Below, in pieces: positions 24,892 to 33,707 of a stretch of DNA of 64,000 nt. Position 1 is the first letter of the stretch. Each line of letters starts with the position of its first letter. The DNA comes from Mesorhizobium sp. L-8-3 (GTDB taxonomy: Bacteria; Pseudomonadota; Alphaproteobacteria; Rhizobiales; Rhizobiaceae): positions 4,837,501 through 4,901,500 of the forward strand of contig NZ_AP023262.1 in the NCBI RefSeq assembly GCF_016756615.1, read 5' to 3'. A model generated the notes under the pieces. That model did no database searches and was not told the origin of the DNA. It saw nothing but the letters and a program-made list of their open reading frames with translations. The position numbers and the translations under genes are program-made.

Positions 24892-26370
24892 ATGAACGAT
24901 TGTTGTGCATCCTCTTTTTCTCACGACAACGTAACGGCTTCCGAACCCGCGACGCTGCCGAATGGCCGAAACCATGGCTCCTACGACCTTGTGGTGATCG
25001 GCGCCGGCTCCGCCGGCTTCTCCGCCGCGATCACGGCCGCAGATCAGGGCGCCCAGGTGGCGCTGATCGGCAGCGGCACCATCGGCGGTACCTGCGTCAA
25101 TATCGGCTGCGTGCCCTCGAAGACGCTGATCCGCGCCGCCGAGACGCTGCACAATGCTCGGGCCGCGGCACGTTTCGCCGGTATCACGGCCGAGGCCGAC
25201 CTGAACGACTGGCGGGGAACCGTTCGGCAGAAGGACGCGCTCATTTCCGAGCTGCGTCAGGCCAAGTATGTGGACCTGCTGCCGGCCCATGACGGCATCG
25301 CCTACCGCGAAGGGCCGGCCCGGCTGGTCGATGGCGGTGTCGTGGTGAACGGCACGCGCATTCCCGCCGGTAAGATCATCATCGCGACCGGTGCCCGGCC
25401 GGCGGTTCCCGCCATCCCCGGCATCGAGACGGTGCCGTATCTCACCAGCACGTCGGCGCTCGACCTCGGGGAGCTTTCTCGATCGCTGATCGTCATCGGC
25501 GGCGGCTATGTCGGGGCTGAACTCGCCCAGCTGTTCGCTCGCGCCGGAGTCAAGGTGACGCTCGGCTGTCGCTCCAGCCTGCTGCCGCAGGCCGAGCCCG
25601 ATATCGGCGCCGCGCTGGCGAGGTACTTCGCCGACGAGGGCATTAATGTCGTCTCGGGCATCGCGTACCGCGCGATCCGCAAGACCGAGAACGGCGTTTC
25701 CCTCGCGGTCGCACGGGACGGCCGGGAGACGACGATCGACGCCGATCAGGTGCTGATCGCCACCGGCCGCTCGCCCAACATCGAAGGCCTTGGCCTCGCC
25801 GAGCACGGGATCGCTCTCTCGCCGCAGGGCGGTATCATCGTCGACGACCACATGCGCACGTCCAAGTCCGGCATCTATGCTGCCGGCGACGTCACTGGCC
25901 GGGACCAGTTCGTCTATATGGCCGCCTATGGCGCCAAGCTTGCGGCAAAGAACGCCCTCAACGGCGACAGCCTCCGCTACGACAACAGCGCCATGCCGGC
26001 CATCGTCTTCACCGATCCGCAGGTGGCGAGCGTCGGGTTGACTGAGGCCGCAGCGCGCGCGGCTGGGCATGCCGTCCGTGTCTCGACGATCGGTCTCGAC
26101 CAGGTGCCGCGCGGGCTCGCCGCCCGCGACACCCGCGGGCTTATCAAGCTCGTCGCCGACGCCGGCAGCGGCCGGCTGCTCGGCGCGCATGTGCTTGCGC
26201 CAGAGGGGGCGGACAGCATCCAGACGGCCGCACTGGCGATCCGGCAGGGCCTCGCTGTCGACGATCTCGCCAATATGATCTTTCCGTATCTGACCACTGT
26301 CGAGGGCCTCAAACTCGCCGCCCTGGCCTTCGAGAAGGACATGGCGAGGCTTTCATGCTGCGCCGGCTAG
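24892..26370 (+). CDS. merA: Mercuric reductase MerA
   Basis: A 492-residue flavoprotein that reduces Hg(II) to Hg(0) with NADPH. FAD-binding GAGSAG is at 37-42, the redox-active pair is C68/C73 in GGTCVNIGCVPSK, the NADPH site is IVIGGGYVGAELAQLF, and the C-terminal metal-binding pair is in RLSCCAG (C489, C490). FPYLTTVEGLKLAALAF near the end is the dimer-interface signature. The N-terminal HMA domain of longer MerA forms is missing; a short tail with NDCCASSF stands there instead. A GAGGAGAG precedes the ATG at 24892. The last 16 bases overlap the next gene. Confidence 0.97.
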   Translation: MNDCCASSFSHDNVTASEPATLPNGRNHGSYDLVVIGAGSAGFSAAITAADQGAQVALIGSGTIGGTCVNIGCVPSKTLIRAAETLHNARAAARFAGITAEADLNDWRGTVRQKDALISELRQAKYVDLLPAHDGIAYREGPARLVDGGVVVNGTRIPAGKIIIATGARPAVPAIPGIETVPYLTSTSALDLGELSRSLIVIGGGYVGAELAQLFARAGVKVTLGCRSSLLPQAEPDIGAALARYFADEGINVVSGIAYRAIRKTENGVSLAVARDGRETTIDADQVLIATGRSPNIEGLGLAEHGIALSPQGGIIVDDHMRTSKSGIYAAGDVTGRDQFVYMAAYGAKLAAKNALNGDSLRYDNSAMPAIVFTDPQVASVGLTEAAARAAGHAVRVSTIGLDQVPRGLAARDTRGLIKLVADAGSGRLLGAHVLAPEGADSIQTAALAIRQGLAVDDLANMIFPYLTTVEGLKLAALAFEKDMARLSCCAG

Positions 26371-27211
26371 ACCGTTGGTCCGGCGACCTGAACGGCCACG
26401 GCTGTGCGCGGTCGCTGAACGCCCTCGACGGACCGGGATTTGCGGTTCGCGAGGCCGCTTATCGTGCGGCCACCACCGTTCCGGTCGAACCGCTCCAATG
26501 GCTGGGGCTGTGCCTCACGCTCGACGGGAGCTACCAGGTGGGCTGGGGGCGAAGGCGGCTCAACTCCGGTCCGGCATCACTCATCTTCCTTCCGGCCGGC
26601 CAGGCATATGCCGCTCACATCTCGCACGAAGGCAGCCACTGCCTGACGGCGGCTATCGACCCGGCGCTGCTCCGGAACGCGTGCGACACCACCCTTGATG
26701 TCGAGCTCTTGAACACGGCACGTCGGGCGCCGCCACACTGGCTCGCCTTTCAACTGCGCCGGGAGATGGAACTGGCAGACGATCTGTCGCCTGCCTCGGT
26801 TGCGCATACGCTTGTCGCACTCCTCTCTGAACTCTTCGAGCGTCCTGGTCTCGAAGCGCGGGGCGCACCACCGCCGTGGCTGGAACGCGTGCAGGAGCAG
26901 ATCCACGACGAGTTCCATCGGCACCACACGCTGGAGAGCCTGGCGCGCGCAGCCGGTGTCCGCCACGTACACCTTGCCCGCGAGTTCGGCGACGCTTCGG
27001 ATGCACGATCGGCCACTACGTCCGCCAGCGACGCGTTGAGTTCGGCTGCCATCGTCTCGCGGCTTCGCTGGACCCGCTCTCCGAGATCGCTCTCGATGCC
27101 GGCTTTGCCGACCAGAGCCATTTCACCAACACGTTTCGGCGCCTGGTCGGCATGTCGCCGGGCGTGTTCCGCTCGCGCTTCTTCGAGCCTCCACGGTGGC
27201 CGAGGATGTAG
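26355..27211 (+). pseudogene. AraC-family regulator, frameshifted
   Basis: An AraC-type regulator embedded in the mer operon, overlapping merA by 16 bases. The N-terminal part (residues 1-210) is a cupin-like sensor domain and the start of the first helix-turn-helix (ESLARAAGVRHVHLAREF). After position 26987 the family continues in another frame as RRRFGCTIGHYVRQRRVEFG and DAGFADQSHFTNTFRRLVGM, ending at a TAG at 27209-27211. A single extra C near 26987 (TTCGG to TTCCGG) would restore a complete protein of about 285 residues. So the gene is either inactivated by a one-base deletion or read wrongly in sequencing. If translated as is, it gives a protein lacking the recognition helix. Confidence 0.85.
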
Positions 27212-27386
27212 GTGTTAATCCGCTTCAAGACGGGTCGCCACCACTGGGGTTAGATCCCAGCCACGCGAGGCGATGCACCGCGATTGCAAGCTCGCCGGAC
27301 CGCCGGTCACCAGGCCGACGGTCATCCCGAGGCCGGTGGATTGCCCGGACGGCTCGCTTGCCGGCGTGCGTCCAGAACAGAACCTC

Positions 27387-28076
27387 ATGACACGGAACGA
27401 GATCATAACTGCGGACGATCTGTGGGAGGCGGCATGCAGCCACTTCCCGTCGTTTTCCCGCGAGGGACAGCGGGTCGGCCTCGTGCTTCTTCAGGAGTTG
27501 GCCGGGGGCGAGCCCGTGGCCATCGCTCAGCTCGCGCAGGCGCTCGGCACGCCTTTCGAGATGGCAGAGGCGCTCGTGACAGACTCGGCACTGAGCCCGT
27601 TCATCCACAAAGGCGACGACGGCCGAATCCAGGGCTTCTACGGGCTCTCGGTGAGGCCTACGCATCACCAGCTAACGATCAATGGACGCAGATTGTGGGC
27701 GTGGTGCGCGCCGGATACGTTGCTTTACCCGGAACTTCTCCGCGGAACCGTCGCGGTCGAGACGCGGGATCCCGAAACGGGCGAGTTGGTCCGCCTCACG
27801 GTGTCGCCCGACCGCATCGAGGCCGTGAAGCCGAAGGACGTCGCGGTGTCCATACGCCGCCCGGAAGCGTGGGATGCCACGTCGGCGGCACGGATCATGG
27901 CAACCGCCTGCCATTTCAACTTCTTCTTCGCTTCGCGGGAATCGGGGGAGCGCTGGGTGGAGAAGCATCCCGAAACCGTCCTGCAGCCGCTCGACGCGAT
28001 TTACGCTTTCATGAAGCGCATCAACACGCATCTCTTCAATGCGGAACTGGCCCGGCTCCGGGCGGATGCGGCGTAA
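27387..28076 (+). CDS. merB: Organomercurial lyase MerB
   Basis: A 229-residue alkylmercury lyase that breaks the C-Hg bond of organomercurials and passes Hg(II) to MerA. Catalytic residues are seen: C107 and D110 in AWCAPDTLLYPELL and C175 in ATACHFNFFFAS, the same order as C96/D99/C159 of the classic enzyme. The ATG at 27387 gives a length close to the usual 212-220; the frame is open upstream by 38 codons. The 175 bases between the broken araC and merB hold nothing I can identify. MerB presence makes the locus broad-spectrum. Confidence 0.95.
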   Translation: MTRNEIITADDLWEAACSHFPSFSREGQRVGLVLLQELAGGEPVAIAQLAQALGTPFEMAEALVTDSALSPFIHKGDDGRIQGFYGLSVRPTHHQLTINGRRLWAWCAPDTLLYPELLRGTVAVETRDPETGELVRLTVSPDRIEAVKPKDVAVSIRRPEAWDATSAARIMATACHFNFFFASRESGERWVEKHPETVLQPLDAIYAFMKRINTHLFNAELARLRADAA

Positions 28077-28320
28077 GTGGAGGACGACGACTATGGCACG
28101 CGCAGGACCGATCAACCAGCGATGAGCGAGGTTCCGGGGGCCAGAGTCTAGCGCCGCCCCCGGGCTCACTGCAAAAATCGGCGCCCCTGGCGCCTTGTTG
28201 ATCGGGCTTTCGGAAGGGGATGACGACCGCGCTCCCAGTGAAGCCTTCAAGGAAGTGGTTCCATACGATCCGGGCGGCGATATTCCAGCCTGGCGGCGTC
28301 GCCGCCGGCTTGCGCCGGCG
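28077..28320. other. Intergenic region between merB and bcp
   Basis: No gene is supported. A long-loop stem CCGGGGGC (28134-28141) / GCCCCCGG (28156-28163) and a small hairpin GGCGCC (28180-28185) / GGCGCC (28189-28194) followed by TTGTTG may end the mer transcript. No direct repeat or integrase remnant marking an island boundary was seen. Confidence 0.4.
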
Positions 28321-28788
28321 TCAGAGCGCTTTGACGGCGGCCAGAACCTCTTCCACATGGCCGCGCAGCCTGACATTGCGCCAGATGCGCGCGATGGTGC
28401 CGTCAGGCGCGATGAGGAAGGTGCTGCGCACCACACCCATATATTTGCGTCCGAACATCGTCTTCTCGGCCCAGACGCCATAGGGCTCGATGGCCTTGCG
28501 CTCCTCGTCGGCGCCGAGATCGACGGTGAGCTTGTGCTTTGTCTTGAACCTGTCGTGCTTTCGCACACTGTCGGGCGAGACGCCGACGATGACGGCGCCG
28601 GCCCTCTCGAAATCGGACCGCGCTTTCGAGAACTCGATCGCTTCCGCGGTGCAGGTTTCGGTGTCGTCCTGCGGATAGAAATAGAGGACGACCGCTTTTC
28701 CGCCAAAATCTGAGAGTTTCAGGGTGCCGCCGCCGTCACGAAGCAGCTCGAATGAGGGTGCCTTCTGGCCCGTCTTCAATTCAGGCAT
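28321..28788 (-). CDS. bcp: Bcp/PrxQ-type peroxiredoxin
   Basis: A 155-residue thiol peroxidase that reduces hydroperoxides. The peroxidatic cysteine is C46 in the motif DDTETCTAEAIEF; most family members have PG in place of ET before the cysteine. The resolving cysteine normally five residues later is absent (CTAEAI), so this should work as a 1-Cys or alternative-resolving form. VVLYFYPQDDT, GVSPDSVRKHDRFKTKH and RSTFLIAPDGTI are further family blocks. Convergent with merB and divergent from the AsmA-like gene. Confidence 0.94.
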   Translation of the reverse strand: MPELKTGQKAPSFELLRDGGGTLKLSDFGGKAVVLYFYPQDDTETCTAEAIEFSKARSDFERAGAVIVGVSPDSVRKHDRFKTKHKLTVDLGADEERKAIEPYGVWAEKTMFGRKYMGVVRSTFLIAPDGTIARIWRNVRLRGHVEEVLAAVKAL

Positions 28789-28827
28789 GACAATCTCGCT
28801 CTTGGGTTACGCGCGAAGTCATGCAGT

Positions 28828-28833
28828 TATAAT
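28828..28833 (+). promoter_or_regulatory. Candidate -10 element TATAAT
   Basis: A consensus TATAAT lies 42 bases before the TTG start of the AsmA-like gene. The -35 is poor: TTGGGT (28802-28807) is 20 bases away. Confidence 0.4.
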
Positions 28834-28874
28834 AGGGCGGCGGATTCGTCCACGGCAGGTTGGCAGGAGATTGG

Positions 28875-31800
28875 TTGGAGCAAGAGCTTCAAAGGCACGA
28901 AAAGGTGCGGTTCCGGCGTGAAGACATCACGGGCCTGCATACTTTTCCATCCGCCATCGGTCAGGATTTCTGGACGCCCAGGCGACCGCTGCACAGGCAG
29001 GCGCTAGGCTTCTGCGCGGGTGCGCTTGCCGCCGTCGTCGCAATAATCGCCTTCGTGGTCGGTGCCATATATTTCGTCGGCATATCGGGCATCAGCTCGG
29101 ACAGCTTGCGCGGCGAGGCGGAGGCGGCGGTCGAGCGGCTGCTCGGTGCCGACGTGGTGGCGACGCTCGGGCCGGCCAGGCTCTCCTTCGACAGTTCGCG
29201 CTTCCTTGCCGTCGAAATGGATGACGTCCGCTTCGCCGTGCCTGGAACCGGCAAGGCCGATATCATCGAAGCGGGAAGCGTGCGTTTCGGCATCAGGGTA
29301 TTGCCGCTGCTGAGCGGCGAGCTCAAGCTCGGCAATGCCAGGATCGCCGACGCGACGATCGCCGCCGCAGCCATGCCTGCGGGCGACGGTGTGGACTGGA
29401 TGGCCCCCCTCGCCAACAAGGATGGCCTGCTCGATCCCGATCGACTGGTGGATGTGGTATTCGCAGGCGTACATCGCGCGCTCGACGTTTTTGGAGCGGG
29501 CTCGACGCGCAGCATCGAACTCGACAACATCACGGTCGCGTTTCCCGACACCGGGAGCCTGCGTCGCCTGGAAATAGCCCGGGCCTCCCTGCACCAATCG
29601 CTCACCGGCGGGCTCGTCCTGTCGGCCGAACTGGCCGTGGACGGCCGCGAGATCGCCATGGAAGGAACGGCCAGCCGCGACAAGGTAACGCGCAGGGTCG
29701 ACGCGCTCGATTTCACCGTGTCTTCCCCCGGACTCGGCGTGCCTACACCGCCTGCGCCAGAGGGTGCCCAGGAGACGCGACGCGAAACCGCCATCGGTGA
29801 TGTCGGGATGAAGATCACCGGGGCGGAAGGAATCGGCGGTGAGGCCTCGCGCCTGGCCGTTGCACTCACGGTGGGTGATTCCGTCGTCCGCATCGACCCG
29901 CGCAACCACAGCCTCGACGCCAGCCTCACCATGGCCGCGACGATGATCTCCGGCTCCGGCAAGCTCGAGATCGAGCGCGCGACCCTCATCTCCGGGCGCT
30001 CGCATTTCCGGTTCCACGGCGCGGTCGGACCCAAGCCGCGTTCCGATCCTGCGGAGGCTCCCGTCTATCGCTACGAACTGGTGAGCGACGGCTCGACGCT
30101 CGCACCGCCGGATTCGCCCGAGCCGTCACTCAGCCTCGTCGCCCGGCTGGGCGGGACCTACGACGCGGCTGCCCGACACCTCGAGGTCAAGGACATTGGC
30201 GTACGGACCCAGGGTGGCGAGATGCTGGGCACGGCGGCCTTCGATTTCGTCCCGGGCAAGTCTCCGGGCATGTTCCTGGCGCTAACCCTGCCGGATATGC
30301 CGGCGTCCCACGTCAAGCAACTCTGGCCATGGGTCGCGGCAGCGCCGGCGCGGCGATGGGCGCTCGGCAATCTGTTCGGCGGCCATGTCTCGGACGGCCG
30401 GCTCCAGTTCCGCGTTCCGCCCGGGCGGATCGGCAACGGCGTGCCGCTGTCGGGCGACGAGATTTCGGGCCAGTTCCGTATCGCGGGCACCCGCTTCGAC
30501 CTGACGGGCCGCGTGCCGCCGATGCGCGACGCCGTCGGCACCATCGATTTCCGCGGCAACGAAGTCGACATCGCGCTTTCTTCGGGAAGCGTCTATCTTC
30601 CGAGCGGACGCACGGTCGCCGCGAGCAACGGCACGCTGACGATCCGCAAAGCCAATGTCCCCAAGGTCATCGGGGCGCTCGACATGAATGTCGCCGGCGA
30701 CGCGCAAGCGGTGGCCGAACTGGCCTCCTACGAGCCGATCGATGCCATGCGTCGCATCGGCATGACGGCGGACGAATTCTCCGGCGAAGTATCCGGCAAT
30801 GTGAAGGCGGACATCCCTCTGAGCAAGGCCGCGCAAGGCGAGAAGCTCGATTGGATCGTCGCGCTGGATTTCAAGAATCTCGCGCTGACGCGCGCCTTCG
30901 ACGGACAGTTGGCGACCGAGGCCGACGGAACCATCACCATCGATCCGACGAAGGCCGTGATCGACGCCAAGGCCAAACTCAATGGCGCGCCGGCCGACAT
31001 CGACATCGTGGAGCCGATCGGCGGCAGCGACGTAGGCCGCGCGCGCGACATCACGATCACCCTCGATGACAAGGCGCGCGAGAAGCTCGCTCCGGGCCTC
31101 TCGACGCTGGTCAGCGGTCCGGTCAAGCTCGCGTTCAGTTCCGGATCCGACAATGCCGATAGGCACATCGAGGCGGACCTGACCGGCGCCAGGCTCGACA
31201 TCCCCTGGGCCGGATGGAGCAAGGGCCCCGGCGTCGCCGCCGAAGCGAGCTTCCGGATGCGGAGCACCGGCGGAACGACGACGCTTTCGGATTTCAAGCT
31301 GGGCGGAAAGTCGTTCGCCATAGCCGGCGAGATCGTGCTCAACGGAGGAGAATTGTCGTCCGCGCGTTTCGACACGGCCCAACTCAATCGTGGCGACGAC
31401 GTGCGCGTCACGATCAAACGCAACGGCAAGGGCTACCAGGTCGACGTCAGGGGCAGGGCACTCGATGCCCGTTCCCTCGTCAGGCAATTCACCTCCGATG
31501 CAAAAGGCACCGAGGCGGCTTCAGGGTCGTCATCCGTGTCCGTGACCGCCGACGTCAAGTCGCTCATCGGGTTCCATGGCGAGCGGTTCTCCGACGTAAA
31601 GCTCGACTATGCCGGCAAGGGCAGCCGCGTCGTTGCCTTGAAGGTGTCGGCCGTCACGTCGGGCGGCAAGACGGTCACGGTGAGCAACGGCACCGACGGC
31701 GGCCGCCGGACGATGGAGATGCATTCGGCCGATGCAGGCGCGGTGCTGCGTTTCCTCGACATCTACCAGCATATGGAGGGCGGGACGATCCGGCTGGCGC

Positions 31801-32303
31801 TGTCGGGCGAGGCGGACGGTCCAATGCGCGGCCAGATGGACGCCACGGATTTCTGGGTGGTCGACGAGCCGAGGCTCGCGTCGATCGTGGCGACCACGCC
31901 CCCCGGGGACGATCGCAGCCTCAACCAGGCGGTGAAGCGCAACATCGACACTTCGCGCGTGAAATTCGAACGCGGCTTCGCGGTGATCGACAAGGCGCCG
32001 GGCAGCCTCGTGCTCGACCATGGCATGCTGCGCGGGCCGCTGATCGGCCTGATGTTCCAGGGAACGCTCTATGACAAGGCCAGCAAGATGAACATGACCG
32101 GCACGTTCATGCCGGCCTACGGGCTGAACCGGATCTTCGGCGAAATTCCGCTGGTCGGGCAGATCCTCGGAAACGGCCGCGACCGCGGGCTTATCGGCGT
32201 GACATTCCGCCTGTCGGGCGACGCCAATTCGCCGACGCTGCAGATCAATCCGCTGTCGGTGATCGCGCCGGGAATATTCCGCTCGATATTCGAGTTCCGC
32301 TGA
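28875..32303 (+). CDS. Large AsmA-like/DUF3971-type envelope protein
   Basis: A protein of about 1142 residues with a cytoplasmic N terminus, one membrane span (about residues 45-70, ending in IYFVGISGI) and a very long periplasmic region of beta-rich repeats. This is the YhdP/TamB/AsmA-type architecture, in which bridge-like proteins are thought to carry phospholipids to the outer membrane; here the role is inferred from the family. The C-terminal AsmA-like block ends in VGQILGNGRDRGLIGVTFRL and SPTLQINPLSVIAPGIFRSI, typical of DUF3971 proteins. The start is a TTG at 28875, chosen because AGGAGA lies five bases before it; a TTG at 28860 is also in frame. It converges on tyrS. Confidence 0.88.
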   Translation: MEQELQRHEKVRFRREDITGLHTFPSAIGQDFWTPRRPLHRQALGFCAGALAAVVAIIAFVVGAIYFVGISGISSDSLRGEAEAAVERLLGADVVATLGPARLSFDSSRFLAVEMDDVRFAVPGTGKADIIEAGSVRFGIRVLPLLSGELKLGNARIADATIAAAAMPAGDGVDWMAPLANKDGLLDPDRLVDVVFAGVHRALDVFGAGSTRSIELDNITVAFPDTGSLRRLEIARASLHQSLTGGLVLSAELAVDGREIAMEGTASRDKVTRRVDALDFTVSSPGLGVPTPPAPEGAQETRRETAIGDVGMKITGAEGIGGEASRLAVALTVGDSVVRIDPRNHSLDASLTMAATMISGSGKLEIERATLISGRSHFRFHGAVGPKPRSDPAEAPVYRYELVSDGSTLAPPDSPEPSLSLVARLGGTYDAAARHLEVKDIGVRTQGGEMLGTAAFDFVPGKSPGMFLALTLPDMPASHVKQLWPWVAAAPARRWALGNLFGGHVSDGRLQFRVPPGRIGNGVPLSGDEISGQFRIAGTRFDLTGRVPPMRDAVGTIDFRGNEVDIALSSGSVYLPSGRTVAASNGTLTIRKANVPKVIGALDMNVAGDAQAVAELASYEPIDAMRRIGMTADEFSGEVSGNVKADIPLSKAAQGEKLDWIVALDFKNLALTRAFDGQLATEADGTITIDPTKAVIDAKAKLNGAPADIDIVEPIGGSDVGRARDITITLDDKAREKLAPGLSTLVSGPVKLAFSSGSDNADRHIEADLTGARLDIPWAGWSKGPGVAAEASFRMRSTGGTTTLSDFKLGGKSFAIAGEIVLNGGELSSARFDTAQLNRGDDVRVTIKRNGKGYQVDVRGRALDARSLVRQFTSDAKGTEAASGSSSVSVTADVKSLIGFHGERFSDVKLDYAGKGSRVVALKVSAVTSGGKTVTVSNGTDGGRRTMEMHSADAGAVLRFLDIYQHMEGGTIRLALSGEADGPMRGQMDATDFWVVDEPRLASIVATTPPGDDRSLNQAVKRNIDTSRVKFERGFAVIDKAPGSLVLDHGMLRGPLIGLMFQGTLYDKASKMNMTGTFMPAYGLNRIFGEIPLVGQILGNGRDRGLIGVTFRLSGDANSPTLQINPLSVIAPGIFRSIFEFR

Positions 32304-32347
32304 CGGCTGATCCGAGGCGTTGGAGCGATAGCCTCCAGCGTCCGCTA

Positions 32348-33601
32348 TCAGACCGGACGGACGAGGACGTGTTTCTTCTTGCCGAGCGACAGCTTGACGA
32401 CACCTTCCGGGGTGAGGTCGGCTGACGTGACCATGCGGCGGTCGTCGGAAACCGGCTGGTCGTTGAGACGCACGCCGCCGCCCTGGATCTGGCGCCGGGC
32501 CTCGCCGTTGGATCCGGCCAGCCCGGCGGTCACGAAAAGCGACAGGATTCCCGCACCGGCTTCGAGCGAGGCCGCTGGCACCTCGACCGTCGGCAGGCTC
32601 TCGGCAAGAGCCCCTTCCTCGAAGGTCTTGCGCGCCGTCTCCGCAGCCTGCTCCGCGGCCTGCCGTCCATGCAGCAAGGCGGTGATCTCGGTGGCGAGCG
32701 TCTTCTTCGCCTCGTTGATCTCGGCGCCGCCGAGGGCCTGCAGCCTGGCGATCTCGTCCATCGGCAATGTGGTGTAGAGCTTGAGGAAACGGCCGACATC
32801 GGCGTCCTCGGTGTTGCGCCAGTACTGCCAGAACTCGTAAGGGCTCAGCATTTCAGGATCGAGCCAGACCGCGCCGGACGCGGTCTTGCCCATCTTCGCG
32901 CCGGACGAGGTGGTGAGCAGCGGCGAGGTCAGTGCGAAGAGTTGCGGCGTCCCCATGCGATGGCCGAGATCAAGGCCGTTGACGATGTTGCCCCACTGGT
33001 CGGAGCCGCCCATCTGCAGCCGGCAGCCATGGCGCTTGTTGAGCTCGACGAAGTCGTAGGCCTGCAAGATCATGTAGTTGAATTCGAGGAAAGAGAGCGA
33101 CTGCTCCCTGTCAAGTCGCAGCTTGACGGAATCGAAGGACAACATCCGGTTGACGGAGAAGTGACGGCCCACATCGCGCAGGAAGTTGACGTAGTTGATC
33201 GACATCAGCCAGTCGGCATTGTTGACCATCAGAGCGTCGCGCGGCCCATCGCCGAAGGCAAGGTAGGGTTCGAAGTTGCGCCGGATGCCTGCCAGGTTGG
33301 CGTCGATGTCGGCCGGCGTGAGCAGCCGGCGCGCCTCGTCCTTGAAGGACGGGTCGCCGATCATCGAGGTACCGCCGCCCATGAGCGCGATCGGGCGATG
33401 CCCGGTCTTCTGCATCCAGTGCAGCATCATGATCTGGATCAGGGAGCCGGCATGGAGGCTCCTGGCCGTCGCGTCGAAGCCGATATAGGCAGTCACGGTC
33501 TCCTTGGCGAAAAGGTCGTCGAGGCCGGTCTCATCCGAAATCTGGTGGATGAAGCCGCGCTCCGAAAGCGTGCGCAGGAAGTCGGACTTGAAGGCGGACA
33601 T
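32348..33601 (-). CDS. tyrS: Tyrosyl-tRNA synthetase
   Basis: A 417-residue class I synthetase that charges tRNA-Tyr. The HIGH-like motif is in DATARSLHAGSL, the KMSKS-like loop is GAKMGKTASGAVWLD, and tyrosine-binding residues lie in NYMILQAYDFVELN and MGGSDQWGNIVNG. A C-terminal S4-type RNA-binding domain (about 350-417) ends in LSLGKKKHVLVRPV. The ATG at 33601 is chosen because the family begins MSAFKSDFLRTL; the upstream extension is not conserved. Divergent from anmK, as often seen in Rhizobiales. Confidence 0.97.
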   Translation of the reverse strand: MSAFKSDFLRTLSERGFIHQISDETGLDDLFAKETVTAYIGFDATARSLHAGSLIQIMMLHWMQKTGHRPIALMGGGTSMIGDPSFKDEARRLLTPADIDANLAGIRRNFEPYLAFGDGPRDALMVNNADWLMSINYVNFLRDVGRHFSVNRMLSFDSVKLRLDREQSLSFLEFNYMILQAYDFVELNKRHGCRLQMGGSDQWGNIVNGLDLGHRMGTPQLFALTSPLLTTSSGAKMGKTASGAVWLDPEMLSPYEFWQYWRNTEDADVGRFLKLYTTLPMDEIARLQALGGAEINEAKKTLATEITALLHGRQAAEQAAETARKTFEEGALAESLPTVEVPAASLEAGAGILSLFVTAGLAGSNGEARRQIQGGGVRLNDQPVSDDRRMVTSADLTPEGVVKLSLGKKKHVLVRPV

Positions 33602-33707
33602 GGTTCGGTCTCTCGGCGGATGATCGTCTGCTGCGCCGCTCGCATGGCATAACGGCTGGCGCGCCTTTAGCATCCGCAGCCAAGGAATCACAAGGACGGC
33701 GGGCGAA

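Noticed and set aside
23255..28320. Transposon ends or attachment sites around the mer genes
   Set aside because: I searched both flanks by eye and found no terminal inverted repeat, target duplication or integrase remnant.
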